Notes: generated by a model not told the origin, from the letters alone. Shown: positions 42,858 to 52,448, counted from the first letter of the stretch. The stretch is DNA of 64,000 nucleotides from Thermohalobaculum sp050331335 (GCA_050331335.1 JBHJGY010000004.1:9545-73544), one strand, 5' to 3'. A program made the numbers and translations.

Positions 42858-44162
42858 TCAGCGAGCCTTCCTGAACCGCGCCGCGAAAAAGCCGTCCAGC
42901 CCGCCACGCTCGGGCCAAAGATCGGGCAGAGTGCGCAGGTCGCCCGTCGCGCTGGCAAAGGCCCCGGCCGGGCCGTCGACGGCGAGGCGCTCCGCCCCGA
43001 TCTCGGCGACAAACTCGGCCGCTTGGTCCTCCCCCTCCGCCTTGAGAACGGAACACGTGGCGTAGACGAGCACCCCGCCCGGCGCGAGCCAATCCCAAGC
43101 CCGCCGCAGGAGGGTGCGTTGCAGCTCGATGAGCTCCGCTAGGGACTCCGGTGCGAACCGGTGCTGCAGATCCGGGTGGCGGCGCAGCGTCCCCGTCGCG
43201 CTACAGGGAGCATCGAGCAAGATCGCCGCGAAAGGCGCCTCAGGGGTCCAGGCGCGGGCATCCGCCGTAACGATTTCCGCCGCAAGCCCGGTGCGGGCAA
43301 GGTTCTCCCTCAGCCGCGAAAGCCGCGTCTCCGAGACATCGAGCGCGGTGACCTGCGCACCTGCCGCCGCAAGCTGGAGCGTCTTGCCACCGGGCGCGGC
43401 ACAGAGGTCGAGCACCCGAGACCCCTCGAGTTCTGGGATCAGCTGGGCCGGAAGGCTGGCGGCGGCGTCTTGCACCCACCAAGCGCCTTGCGCATAGCCG
43501 GGGAGCGCGCTGATTTGGGGGCGGTCCCGCAGCCGCAACCCGCCGGTGGGCAACTGCGCGGCCCCCAGCTCCGCTGCCAACGGCTCGGCATCGGCGGGAT
43601 CGCGCAAGCTCAGGTCGATCGGCGCAGGGACCAGATGGGCAGCCGCGATTGCCTGGGTCCGCGCCGCGCCCCAGTCCTTCTCCAGGCGATGCCACAGCCA
43701 GGGATCCGCATTGGTCCAGGCCGCATCTGGCGCAGGAGAAGGGGGGCCATCCGCGGCGAGCCGTCGACCCACAGCGTTGACCAAGCCGGCCAGCCGCTCC
43801 CCACCGCCCGCCTTCGCCTGGCGCACCGCGAGATCGACCGCCGCATGGGCCGCGCCGCCGCGAAAGAGCAGTTCAGCAACCATAACCCGCAGGATGTGGA
43901 TCACCGGCGCCCTTGGCGGTTTCGGCACGCGAGCGGCAAGGATGCCGTCGATCTCGCCCAAACGCCTTAGCGTCAGGTCCGCCAGCGCCCGGGCCTCCGC
44001 CCGCTCTGGCCCGCTGCCGGCGAGCCTCGCCTCATCGGCCATCCGTCCCCGGTCGAGCACAGCGCCAAGGACCGAGACCGCGCCCTGTCGCGCGGCAAGC
44101 CCCGGCGTGGGGGCAGGAGCCTGCGAAGGCCGCGCCGGCGCAGCCCGGGGCGGACGGCTCAC
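42858..44162 (-). CDS. rsmB: RsmB/NOP-family RNA (cytosine-5) methyltransferase
   Basis: A 434-residue protein with an N-terminal NusB-like domain and a C-terminal SAM-dependent methyltransferase that makes m5C in 16S rRNA. Motifs are LDLCAAPGGKTLQLAAAG near residues 250-267, the catalytic DAPCSATGTLRRHPD and YATCSVLKAEGEDQ. The start is a GTG at 44162 in GTGA overlap with the htpX stop. It may instead be a close relative with another rRNA target, as this family is hard to split by eye. Confidence 0.88.
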   Translation of the reverse strand: MSRPPRAAPARPSQAPAPTPGLAARQGAVSVLGAVLDRGRMADEARLAGSGPERAEARALADLTLRRLGEIDGILAARVPKPPRAPVIHILRVMVAELLFRGGAAHAAVDLAVRQAKAGGGERLAGLVNAVGRRLAADGPPSPAPDAAWTNADPWLWHRLEKDWGAARTQAIAAAHLVPAPIDLSLRDPADAEPLAAELGAAQLPTGGLRLRDRPQISALPGYAQGAWWVQDAAASLPAQLIPELEGSRVLDLCAAPGGKTLQLAAAGAQVTALDVSETRLSRLRENLARTGLAAEIVTADARAWTPEAPFAAILLDAPCSATGTLRRHPDLQHRFAPESLAELIELQRTLLRRAWDWLAPGGVLVYATCSVLKAEGEDQAAEFVAEIGAERLAVDGPAGAFASATGDLRTLPDLWPERGGLDGFFAARFRKAR

Positions 44163-45136
44163 GACCAGGGGGTCCGACGACGGGTGCTGGGAATGCGGCT
44201 CGGCCGAAGAGGGGCGCCGGATCGCCGTGCCGCCGGCTTGACGTCGCGGGAGATCGGGTCGGCGCCCGGTCCCTCGGAGGCAAGCCCCATCCCGCGCGCT
44301 TGCGCCTGGAGCGCTTCGATCCGGTTTCGCGGATCCGGGTGAGTGGTGAAGAGCCCGTCGAAGCGGCGACCCGAGAGCGGGTTCATGATAAAGAGATGCG
44401 CGGTCTCGGGATGGCGCTCGGCGGAGATCATCTCGCGACCTTGCACGAGCTGCGCGATCTTGGCCAGCGCCGAGGCGAGCCAGAGCGGGTTGCCGCAAAT
44501 CTCCCCGCCCATCTTGTCGGCCGCGTATTCCCGGGTTCGGCTGATCGCCATCTGCACCACAAGCGCGGCGAGCGGTGCGAGGATCATCGCCAACAACACA
44601 CCGATGAGCCCCAGCGGGCTGCGCGACCGATCGCCCCCGAAGATCAGGCTGAACTGGGCCATATTGGCGAGAAATCCGATGGCGCCGGAGATCGTTGCAG
44701 TCACCGTCATGATCAGTGTGTCACGGTTTTTGATATGGGCGAGCTCATGCGCCATCACACCGGCCAGCTCCTCGCGGGTGAGGCTCTGCAGTATGCCCGT
44801 GGTCGCGGCAACGGCAGCGTTGTCGGGGCTGCGACCGGTGGCGAAGGCGTTGGGCTGGGGATCGTCGATGATGTAAACGCGTGGCATCGGCAGCTCAGCT
44901 CGCTGGCTTAGCTCACGCACCATCTCAACGAGCTGGGGCGCGGTTCGGGCGTCGACTTCCCGCGCGTTGTGCATCCGCAACGCGAGACTGTCGGAACTCC
45001 ACCAGGCGTAGCCGTTCATGGCCAGTGCAACGAAGAAGGCGATGACCGCGCCGCCCTCTCCGCCGATCAGCCAACCTGCCATCAAAAATAGGGCCGTCAT
45101 CGCCGCGAGAAGGAGCGCAGTCTTGGCATAGCTCAT
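44159..45136 (-). CDS. htpX: Membrane zinc metalloprotease HtpX
   Basis: HtpX degrades misfolded inner-membrane proteins alongside FtsH. The 325-residue protein has transmembrane segments near residues 5-50 and about 140-200. The zinc motif HELAH is in GVMAHELAHIKNRDT near residue 126, and the third ligand is the Glu of SRTREYAADKMGG. The C-terminal tail is basic and proline-rich. ATG 45136 begins the typical MSYAKTALLLAAM. It is coupled to rsmB by a GTGA overlap and divergent from the SdhAF4 gene. Confidence 0.94.
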   Translation of the reverse strand: MSYAKTALLLAAMTALFLMAGWLIGGEGGAVIAFFVALAMNGYAWWSSDSLALRMHNAREVDARTAPQLVEMVRELSQRAELPMPRVYIIDDPQPNAFATGRSPDNAAVAATTGILQSLTREELAGVMAHELAHIKNRDTLIMTVTATISGAIGFLANMAQFSLIFGGDRSRSPLGLIGVLLAMILAPLAALVVQMAISRTREYAADKMGGEICGNPLWLASALAKIAQLVQGREMISAERHPETAHLFIMNPLSGRRFDGLFTTHPDPRNRIEALQAQARGMGLASEGPGADPISRDVKPAARRSGAPLRPSRIPSTRRRTPWS

Positions 45137-45213
45137 GGTCTGGGTCTCCTGTTGCCGCTCGTTGCGCCGGGCGCCATATCCCGTGACACGAGGCTGGATA
45201 TAGGAGATCCGCG

Positions 45214-45396
45214 ATGACCCCGGAAGAGCGCCGCGCGGCGGCGGCAAAGAGGGCCCTGGCCGAAGCGGAAGAGCGCCGCAGACTGCAAGCCTTGGCCGCG
45301 CAGGAGAGGCCCACGGAGATCGGTGGGCGCGAGGGGCCCGATCCGACCCGCTACGGCGATTGGGAAAAAAAGGGCATCGCCATCGATTTCTCCTGA
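45214..45396 (+). CDS. DUF1674 / succinate dehydrogenase assembly factor 4-like protein
   Basis: A 60-residue protein that fits SdhAF4 (DUF1674), a small chaperone protecting flavinylated SdhA during assembly of succinate dehydrogenase. The N-terminal half is a charged Ala/Arg/Glu helix and the C-terminus carries the signature GPDPTRYGDWEKKGIAIDF. It starts 77 bases from htpX, divergently. No sdh genes are in the window. Confidence 0.88.
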   Translation: MTPEERRAAAAKRALAEAEERRRLQALAAQERPTEIGGREGPDPTRYGDWEKKGIAIDFS

Positions 45397-45511
45397 AAGG
45401 TCGGCCGCCCCCTCAAGACCGCCCGCGCTTGACCTAGGGGCTTTCACCCCACATCAGGGAGCGCGGGGGGCGGCAGGCGTCTCCCGGCCAAGTTCCCAGA
45501 AAGCGACCGCC

Positions 45512-45997
45512 ATGACCCTTCAGAGCCCCGAGGATACCAGCGCCCTGCGCCGGGCCCTCGGCACCTTCGCGACCGGCGTGACCATCGTGACGGCGCGGGC
45601 GGCAAACGGGACACCGGTGGGGTTCACCGCGAACTCCTTCACGAGCGTGTCCCTTGAGCCGCCGCTCTTACTGGTTTGCCTGGCCCATACGGCCGCGTCC
45701 TACGGGGTCGTCTAGGCCACCGAGAGCTTTGCCGTCAACGTGCTCGAGGCCGGGCAGGAGGAAATGGCCAAGCGTTTTGCAAGCCGAGGCGCGGATAAGT
45801 TCGCGGGCTGCGCATGGACCGCAGGCAAGATGGGCGCGCCGCTGATCGACGGTTCGCTGTCGCGCTTCGACTGTGCAATGCACCAGCGGGTTGTCGCCGG
45901 CGACCACGATGTCTTGATGGGACGGGTTCTCGGCTTCTCGCTCCACGAGGGGGCGGCGCTTCTCTATCACCTGGGCAGTTTCAAGGCGCTCGACTGA
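45512..45997 (+). pseudogene. Flavin reductase-domain gene interrupted by an in-frame TAG
   Basis: The frame encodes an FMN-binding flavin reductase of about 161 residues: LRRALGTFATGVTIVTARA and GFTANSFTSVSLEPPLLLV at the start, then SFAVNVLEAGQEEMAKRFA and HDVLMGRVLGFSLHEG. A single TAG at 45713-45715 (after GTC GTC) splits it at codon 68. The reading frame is otherwise open to a TGA at 45995 and the family continues without a gap. Only one base differs from a sense codon. It is either a recent nonsense mutation or a sequence error; a new start on the second half would lack the FMN-binding N-terminus. Confidence 0.88.
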
Positions 45998-46019
45998 GCC
46001 TCACCGCCGCCGCGCGGCG

Positions 46020-46232
46020 CTAGAGCATCAGGCCGAGGAGCATCATCCCCAAGCCGAGAAACGCGGTCGAAACAGCGACGTTGTTGAGCAGGAAGATGCG
46101 GCTGAGCTCATCCTTGGCAGCCTCTGGGGCGAGTTCGGCCTTTTTCAGCCGCCCCGCCCGCAGGATACACCAGATGATGAGGCACAGGCCCAAGGCCGTC
46201 AGGCCAAGGCCTATCCAGGCGATCACGGTCAT
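46020..46232 (-). CDS. Small two-helix membrane protein
   Basis: A 70-residue protein with hydrophobic segments at about residues 3-23 and 50-69, separated by a charged linker (RLKKAELAPEAAKDELSR). No family recognised. It begins in ATGA overlap with the acetyltransferase gene upstream, so it is probably cotranslated with it. Its stop converges on the broken flavin reductase with a 22-base gap. Confidence 0.75.
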   Translation of the reverse strand: MTVIAWIGLGLTALGLCLIIWCILRAGRLKKAELAPEAAKDELSRIFLLNNVAVSTAFLGLGMMLLGLML

Positions 46233-46711
46233 TTCATGGCTCTCCCTGACCCGCCCGCGGGGGTACTGTCGCGGCGCATACGGATGACCGGCTCAGAGGT
46301 CTCCCCATCAAGGCCCCGGGCAATTTCGACGAAGCCCGCGCGGGCGTAGAACGCACGGGCACGGGCGCTGCGCACGAAGACCGTCAGCGTGAGGGAGGCG
46401 CGCCCCTGGGCAGCTGCGGTAAGGAGCGCGCGCCCGATCCCTTGGCCTTGCGCCTCAGGCAGGACAAAGAGCCCGGCCAGCTCCGCTTCGATCACCGACG
46501 CAAAGCCGAGGATCCGACCGTCCGCCTCGGCGAGCAGTGTCGTGGCCCGGGGCAGGAAATGGTCTCGCACCATCTGGCGGCGCGCGCCGCGGCCCTCACC
46601 CGGGAGGAAGGGATGCGCCGCCCGCGCCGACGCCGCCCAGACGGCGATCAGCGCGTCGAGATCGGCAGCCGCAGCCGGCCTGATCGCGATGGCAGAACGG
46701 GTCTGGGTCAC
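46229..46711 (-). CDS. GNAT-family N-acetyltransferase
   Basis: A 160-residue single GNAT domain with IRPAAAADLDALIAVW at the start, the acetyl-CoA loop LPEAQGQGIGRALLTAA, and ARAFYARAGFVEIARG near the end. GTG 46711 is the likely start because it gives the GTGA overlap seen throughout this window; an ATG at 46726 is also open. It follows the 5-oxoprolinase gene and couples to the small membrane protein. Substrate unknown. Confidence 0.85.
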   Translation of the reverse strand: MTQTRSAIAIRPAAAADLDALIAVWAASARAAHPFLPGEGRGARRQMVRDHFLPRATTLLAEADGRILGFASVIEAELAGLFVLPEAQGQGIGRALLTAAAQGRASLTLTVFVRSARARAFYARAGFVEIARGLDGETSEPVIRMRRDSTPAGGSGRAMK

Positions 46712-49700
46712 GCGGAGCGCCCGCATCCGCCGCCGCCCGGCGTCTCCAACAGCCAGATGTCACCCGCTGCCATCTCGCGCTTATCGGCAGAGGCAAGCAC
46801 CTCCTCGGAGCCGCCGCTCCGGAGCACCCGCGACCGACCGGGCGCCCCGGCCGCGCCGCCATCGAGCCCCGGCGGCGGCACCAGCCTATGGCCAGCCAGG
46901 ATCGCCAGCGTCATCGGCTCCAGAAAGCGGATCCGCCGGATTGCGCCGTCGCCGCCCGGCCAGCGACCGGCGCCGCCTGAGCCCTGGCGTATGGCGAATT
47001 CTTCCAGAAGGACGGGGAAGCGAAACTCCAGCACCTCTGGGTCGGTCAGCCGAGAATTGGTCATATGCGTGTGGACCGCGGCGCAGCCGACATGGCCCGT
47101 CCCGTCGTTGCGATAGCCGGCCCCGGCCCCACCACAGATCGTTTCATAATACTGGTATTTATCGTTGCCCCAAGTGGTGTTGTTCATCGTCGACTGCGCC
47201 GCCGCTTGGACCCCCATGGCCAGGAAGAGCGCAGAGGTCACCGCTTGGGAGGTCTCGGTATTGCCGGCGATCACAGCGGCCGGATAGCGGGGCGAGAGCA
47301 TGGTGCCCTCCGGTAAGACCACCTGAAGTGGCTTCATCACGCCCTCGTTCATGGGGATCTGATCGTCGACCAAGCAGCGGAAGACGTAGAGCACGGCGGC
47401 GCGGGTCACCGGCTCCGGCGCGTTGTAGTTGGTCGAGAGCTGGGCGGTGGTGCCGGTGAAATCGACCCGTGCCGAGCGGGCATTGTGGTCGACGGAGATC
47501 TTCACCCGGATCGCCCGCGCCTCGCCGTCGAAAGAGGGATCCATCTCGTAGTCGATCTCCGCGTCCTTGAGCGCGAGAATGCGCCGGCGCACGAGCTCTT
47601 CGGCGTTGTCCTGGATGTGGCCCATATAGGCCCGAACGACGGCGAGCCCGAAATGCTCGATCATCCGCCGCAACTCGGCGGCGCCCTTCTCGCAGGCGGC
47701 AACCTGGGCCTTGAGATCGGCGATGTTGATGTCCGGCGCGCGGGCCGGGTACTCGGCGCCGTTCAGCAACGCCCGCATCTCTGCCTCGCGGAACGCTCCC
47801 GTGGCGCCGTCGACCAGCTGAAAATTGTCGATCAGCACGCCCTCTTCCTCCACACGGCGGCTGTCCGGTGGCGCCGAGCCCGGGGTCAGCCCGCCAATAT
47901 CGGTGTGGTGTCCCCGTGCGGAGGTGAAAAATAGGATCTCCGTGCCCGCATCGTTCCAAACCGGGGTGACGACGGTGACATCGGGAAGATGCGTGCCGCC
48001 GTTGTAAGGGGCGTTGAGAACGTAGACATCGCCTGGGCGCATATCGGGGTTCTGCGCAATGACGGTCTTCACAGATGCCGACATCGAGCCGAGATGCACA
48101 GGCATATGCGGCGCGTTGGCCACCAGATCCCCTGCCGCATCGAACACCGCGCAGGAGAAGTCCAACCGTTCCTTGATGGTGACCGACCGAGCGGTGTTCT
48201 CCAACACCGCCCCCATCTGCTCGGCGATCGACATGGTCAGGTTGTTGAACACTTCGAGCATAACGGGGTCTGCCTCGGTGCCCACCGCGCGGGTGCGCCG
48301 CACCTCGATCCGGCGGAGCACCACATGGTCATGCGCGGTGATCTCCGCACGCCATCCGGGCTCGACGAGAACCGAGGTATGGGGCTCCACGATGACTGCC
48401 GGGCCGGTGAGCGCATCGCCGGGACGCATGGCGTCACGACGCACGAAACGCGCCGTGCTCCAAGCGCCGTCGATATAGATCTCGGCCTCTCGAGCGATCT
48501 CGATCTCGGCTTCGGGACGCGCCTGCAGGGGGTGCTCCGGCTCGGTGATATCGGCCGCCCGGCCCACCGCCTCGACAGAAATTGCCTCGATCACGAGCGC
48601 TGCCTCGGCCCCGGCGTCGAAGCCGAAACGCCTGCGATGGGCTAGGCGGAAGCGGTCGCGCAGCTGGTCGAGCGGGCCGAAGGGGATGGCAAGCGCGGTG
48701 TCGGTCCCGGCGACCTTCAAGAGCAGGCTCTCTTCTGTCGCGATCTGGGCCTCCGGCACGGCTTGCGCGGCGACCTCCATGGCGGCGTCGGAACCAAGCC
48801 TGTCGAGATTGGCGGCAGCGGCGAGCCGCGTCTGCTCCGAAAGCGGCGCCTCTACCGCCTGCTGCCGGCTGGCACGGATATCCGCCAGCCCCATGCCATA
48901 GGCGGAGAGCAGCGAAGCCATCGGGTGAATGAGGCAGGTGGTCATCCCGAGCGTGTCGGCAATGGCGCAGGCATGTTGAGCCCCAGCCCCCCCGAAGACG
49001 GCCAAGGTGTATTCGGTGACATCGTGGCCTTGCTGGACGCTGATCTTTTTGATGGCCCCTGCCATGTTCTCCACGGCGATCCGCAGGCAACCCTCGGCCA
49101 GAGCTTCAGCCGTCTTGCCGGTCTCCTCGGCGAGCCGCTCGAAGTCCCGGCGGGCGGCGACATCGTCCAGCGGGCGGTCCGCGTCGGGCCCAAAAATCGC
49201 CGGGAAAAACTCCGGCCGCAGCCGCCCGGTGACGACATTGGCATCCGTTACCGCCAGCGGACCGCCACGGCCATAACTCGCGGGCCCGGGGCTCGCACCG
49301 GCGCTTTGCGGTCCGACCCGAAGCCGCGTCCCGTCATAGCTCAGGCACGAGCCCCCGCCGGCTGCAACCGTATGGATGTCCATCATCGGCGCCGTGATAC
49401 GAACCCCAGCGACCTGGCTGTCGAGCACCCGCTCATAGCTGCCTGCATAGTGGCAGACATCCGTCGAGGTCCCGCCCATGTCGAAGCCGATGATCTTCTC
49501 GAACCCCGCGATCTTGGCCGTTGCCACTGCCCCTACAACGCCACCCGCAGGCCCTGACAGGATCGCGTCCTTACCCTGAAAGCGCCGGGCATCCGTCAGC
49601 CCGCCCGAGGATTGCATGAACATCAGCTTGGCCGCGCCGTCACCCTCGAACGCAGCGGCAACCCGGTCGATATAGGCACGTAAGATCGGCGAGAGGTAGG

Positions 49701-50352
49701 CGTCGACAACGGTGGTGTCGCCCCGCCGGACCATCTTCATCAGCGGCGAAACCTCGTGGCTGACGGAAACCTGAGCGAAACCGAGCTCACGTGCGATCCG
49801 GGCCGCCTCGGCCTCATGCTCGCGGTGCCTGAAGCCGTGGATAAAGACAATGGCGACCGCCTCGATGCCAGCCGCGCGCGCCGCCTGCAGATCCTGGCGA
49901 AGCGCAAGATGCTCGAGGGGCCGCGCGACCGTGCCGTCCACCAACACCCGCTCCTCTGCTTCGATCACCCGCTCGTAGAGCATCTCCGGCAGCACGATCT
50001 CGCGGGCAAAGAGATCGGGACGGTTTTGATAGGCGAGGCGGAGTTGGTCACCCAATCCGCGGGTCGTGACGAGAACCGTTCGTGCCCCCTTTCGCTCGAG
50101 CAACGCATTGGTCGCGACGGTTGTCCCCATCTTGACGCGGCCGATGCGCTCAGCCGGGATGCGGTCGGCCGGCGCGAGTCCGAGGAACAGCCGGATCGCA
50201 TGCAGGGCGGCATCCTCGTATTGATCGGGGTTTTCAGAGAGGAACTTGGCTGTTTCGATCTCGCCGTCGGGCCGCCGAGCAACGATATCGGTAAAGGTGC
50301 CGCCGCGGTCGATCCAAAAATCCCATTGTGCGGCGGTCGAACCATCGGCCAT
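46708..50352 (-). CDS. 5-oxoprolinase (fused HyuA-HyuB hydantoinase family)
   Basis: A 1214-residue protein that fuses the two hydantoinase/oxoprolinase domains. The N-terminal half begins WDFWIDRGGTFTDIVAR and contains GFDMGGTSTDVCHYAG near residue 295. The C-terminal half starts near residue 690 (VMLEVFNNLTMSIAEQMG) and includes TSARGHHTDIGGLTPGS and GGAGAGYRNDGTG. This length and order match ATP-dependent 5-oxoprolinase, which opens pyroglutamate to glutamate. The substrate fits the gamma-glutamyl/glutathione genes elsewhere in the window, but hydantoin hydrolysis cannot be excluded. Confidence 0.93.
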   Translation of the reverse strand: MADGSTAAQWDFWIDRGGTFTDIVARRPDGEIETAKFLSENPDQYEDAALHAIRLFLGLAPADRIPAERIGRVKMGTTVATNALLERKGARTVLVTTRGLGDQLRLAYQNRPDLFAREIVLPEMLYERVIEAEERVLVDGTVARPLEHLALRQDLQAARAAGIEAVAIVFIHGFRHREHEAEAARIARELGFAQVSVSHEVSPLMKMVRRGDTTVVDAYLSPILRAYIDRVAAAFEGDGAAKLMFMQSSGGLTDARRFQGKDAILSGPAGGVVGAVATAKIAGFEKIIGFDMGGTSTDVCHYAGSYERVLDSQVAGVRITAPMMDIHTVAAGGGSCLSYDGTRLRVGPQSAGASPGPASYGRGGPLAVTDANVVTGRLRPEFFPAIFGPDADRPLDDVAARRDFERLAEETGKTAEALAEGCLRIAVENMAGAIKKISVQQGHDVTEYTLAVFGGAGAQHACAIADTLGMTTCLIHPMASLLSAYGMGLADIRASRQQAVEAPLSEQTRLAAAANLDRLGSDAAMEVAAQAVPEAQIATEESLLLKVAGTDTALAIPFGPLDQLRDRFRLAHRRRFGFDAGAEAALVIEAISVEAVGRAADITEPEHPLQARPEAEIEIAREAEIYIDGAWSTARFVRRDAMRPGDALTGPAVIVEPHTSVLVEPGWRAEITAHDHVVLRRIEVRRTRAVGTEADPVMLEVFNNLTMSIAEQMGAVLENTARSVTIKERLDFSCAVFDAAGDLVANAPHMPVHLGSMSASVKTVIAQNPDMRPGDVYVLNAPYNGGTHLPDVTVVTPVWNDAGTEILFFTSARGHHTDIGGLTPGSAPPDSRRVEEEGVLIDNFQLVDGATGAFREAEMRALLNGAEYPARAPDINIADLKAQVAACEKGAAELRRMIEHFGLAVVRAYMGHIQDNAEELVRRRILALKDAEIDYEMDPSFDGEARAIRVKISVDHNARSARVDFTGTTAQLSTNYNAPEPVTRAAVLYVFRCLVDDQIPMNEGVMKPLQVVLPEGTMLSPRYPAAVIAGNTETSQAVTSALFLAMGVQAAAQSTMNNTTWGNDKYQYYETICGGAGAGYRNDGTGHVGCAAVHTHMTNSRLTDPEVLEFRFPVLLEEFAIRQGSGGAGRWPGGDGAIRRIRFLEPMTLAILAGHRLVPPPGLDGGAAGAPGRSRVLRSGGSEEVLASADKREMAAGDIWLLETPGGGGCGRSA

Positions 50353-50441
50353 GCTGTGCTCCGGCGTGGAAAATCGTATGAACCCCTGGCGCAGTCGCTT
50401 CCGCGCCCCTACTTTGCTCCTTATCAGTGAGGGAGACCTGG

Positions 50442-50567
50442 ATGGAACTCATATTGATCGCGATTGCCGGACTCGCAGCCGCAGCGGCAGCTGCCAGTGC
50501 AGCCGCTGGTGAGGAGCGGGAGCCTGTGCGCGTGAAGTCGAACCACCCGCGCAGACGCCGCGGCTGA
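50442..50567 (+). CDS. Hypothetical 41-residue protein with one membrane helix
   Basis: A short frame begins MELILIAIAGLAAAAAASAAAG, a plausible transmembrane or signal helix, and ends in a basic KSNHPRRRRG tail. The ribosome site GAGGGAGACC lies 7 bases before the ATG. It is divergent from the 5-oxoprolinase gene. Too short for family assignment; coding is supported by the ribosome site and the helix-plus-basic-tail pattern only. Confidence 0.5.
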   Translation: MELILIAIAGLAAAAAAASAAAGEEREPVRVKSNHPRRRRG

Positions 50568-50844
50568 CCACGCAGGGCAATCTTCGCGTGAGGAGGCTAG
50601 ACGTCGGTAGCGCTGAGCGAACCGGCCAAACGGATGACGGATCGATCCGCAGCCTCGCTTAAGCCTTGAAGGTGGTAGGGCAAACCAAAACCGCGCACGG
50701 CATATACGCTGTCGCCGCTCGTGGCTTTTGTCACAATAGGTCGGGCCACAGAAGGTCGTGTCAAATCGGCCGGGCTTATCTGCTTGATGCGTCTTCATAG
50801 TTGGCCGCTTGGCGCTCATCCGCCCCTGGCTCTGATGGCCGCAG

Positions 50845-51636
50845 CTACCTGATCGGGGAGGCAAGCGGATCCAGGATGGTCCGGCCGCCATCGACGGCGA
50901 GAATCTGCCCAGTGATGAAACTTGCATCGTCCGAGGCAAGATAGACCACCGCCGCCGCTGCTTCCTCCACCTCGCCGATCCGTCCCAGCGGCGTCACCCC
51001 CACCATCTCCTCCCGCAACTCCGAGCGCTCCCGCAGCGCGGCACGTAGATTGGCGGTCATCACCGAGCCCAGTGCGACACCGTTGACCCGAATGCGGTGG
51101 GCTGCGAGCGCCGAAGCCATCGAGCGGGTCAGCTGATCGAGTGCGGCACAGGCGACGGAATAGGCGAAGAGTTCCGGTACCGTCCGTTGCGCCGCGATCG
51201 AGGTGATATTCACGATGGCGCCGGAGAAGTCGGGGTCCTCCTCGCCCTGGGCAATCATCTTCTTCGCGACCGACTGGGCCAAAACGAACACTGTCCGCAC
51301 ATTCTGCGCGAAGGCTTCGTCGAAATCCTGCGCGGTCAGCTCGGCAAAAGCTCCCGGCGCGGAGCTTCGAGCGGCATTCACCAGGATATCGGTCCGGCCG
51401 AACCGGTCCTTCGTTGCGGCGAGCAGATTGTTGACAGCAAGCTTTTCCTCGAGATTGCACGAGAAATGGGCGACCTTGCCCCCGAGTTCTCGCGTCAGGC
51501 TATCCAGCGCCTCCTCGGACGTATCCGCCAACATCAGCCGAGCCCCGGCTTCCGCGAAACGCCCGGCAATTGCGCGGCCGAGATCGCTTCCGGCACCAGT
51601 GACAATCGCCGTCTTGCCCGCCAGTCTTTCACCCAT
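50845..51636 (-). CDS. Short-chain dehydrogenase/reductase-like protein, Lys missing
   Basis: A 263-residue SDR with the cofactor loop TGAGSDLGRAIAG near residue 13 and the DGG(R)TILD end motif. Catalytic Ser146 and Tyr159 are in place, but the Lys four residues after Tyr is Cys163 (YSVAC), and the usual NNAG is NAARS. Similar YSVSC proteins seem to exist in Rhodobacterales, so it may be a conserved non-catalytic or altered subgroup. ATG 51636 was chosen with GGGG upstream. Divergent from the TerB/DnaJ gene. Confidence 0.85.
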   Translation of the reverse strand: MGERLAGKTAIVTGAGSDLGRAIAGRFAEAGARLMLADTSEEALDSLTRELGGKVAHFSCNLEEKLAVNNLLAATKDRFGRTDILVNAARSSAPGAFAELTAQDFDEAFAQNVRTVFVLAQSVAKKMIAQGEEDPDFSGAIVNITSIAAQRTVPELFAYSVACAALDQLTRSMASALAAHRIRVNGVALGSVMTANLRAALRERSELREEMVGVTPLGRIGEVEEAAAAVVYLASDDASFITGQILAVDGGRTILDPLASPIR

Positions 51637-51761
51637 CGGCCCCACCCCTCGGTTCCGCAACGCCCTGGACCCTATCGGCGTCGGTGCCGGTGGACAATCC
51701 GCCCGTGGTCAGGAGGCCGCAATCGGGAGGCCGGATCCGACCAAAGGGCTAAACTGAGAGT

Positions 51762-52448
51762 ATGTCGATTTGGGAGCGAATCAGGAAAGTAGCCGCGGCC
51801 CTCCGCGCGGGGGAGCCGCTCAGCGCGCTGTTCGAGCGGATCGGACAGGAGCCGGAGAAGACCGTGGCGTTCACGATCGCTGTGATCGCGCTCGGGGCAA
51901 AGATGGCGAAGGCCGATGGCCGGGTGACCCGGGACGAGATCATGGCTTTCCGGCAGATCTTCCGGATCCAGCCGAAGGACGAGCTGGCGGCGGCTCGGGT
52001 CTATAACACGGCGCGGCTCGATGTCGCGGGCTTCGAGTTCTACGCGCGGCGCGTGGCACGGATGTTCCATGACCGCCCGAGCGTGCTCAACGATCTCCTC
52101 GAGGCCCTGATTTACATCGCGATGGCGGATGGGGAGTACCATCCAAGCGAAGCGGTTTTTCTTCAGGAGGTGGCGCGGATCTTCGGCATCTCCGACGCGG
52201 CCTTCGCCACCATCCGGGCGCGTCACATGCCGGAAGGCGCGGACCCTTATCGCGTGATCGGGGTGGGTCCGGAAGCGGATGACGACACCATCCGCCGGGT
52301 CTACCGGCGCGCGGTGCGCGAGCTCCACCCCGACCAGATGATCGCCCGCGGCCTGCCCGAGGAGGCGATGCGCCTCGCCGAAAAGCGCCTCGCCAAGATC
52401 AACGCCGCCTATGAGCAGATCAAACGCGAGCGCGCTGCCGTCGGCTGA
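51762..52448 (+). CDS. TerB/DnaJ-domain protein (DjlA-like)
   Basis: A 228-residue protein with an N-terminal TerB-like metal-binding helical domain (AFTIAVIALGAKMAKADGRVTRDE near residue 35 and MADGEYHPSEAVFL near residue 125). A C-terminal J domain follows, with the HPD motif at ELHPDQM near residue 191. DjlA-type proteins stimulate the DnaK ATPase, often in the context of stress. Unlike enterobacterial DjlA no N-terminal membrane helix is seen. It converges on the small secreted protein gene with 28 bases between. Confidence 0.9.
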   Translation: MSIWERIRKVAAALRAGEPLSALFERIGQEPEKTVAFTIAVIALGAKMAKADGRVTRDEIMAFRQIFRIQPKDELAAARVYNTARLDVAGFEFYARRVARMFHDRPSVLNDLLEALIYIAMADGEYHPSEAVFLQEVARIFGISDAAFATIRARHMPEGADPYRVIGVGPEADDDTIRRVYRRAVRELHPDQMIARGLPEEAMRLAEKRLAKINAAYEQIKRERAAVG

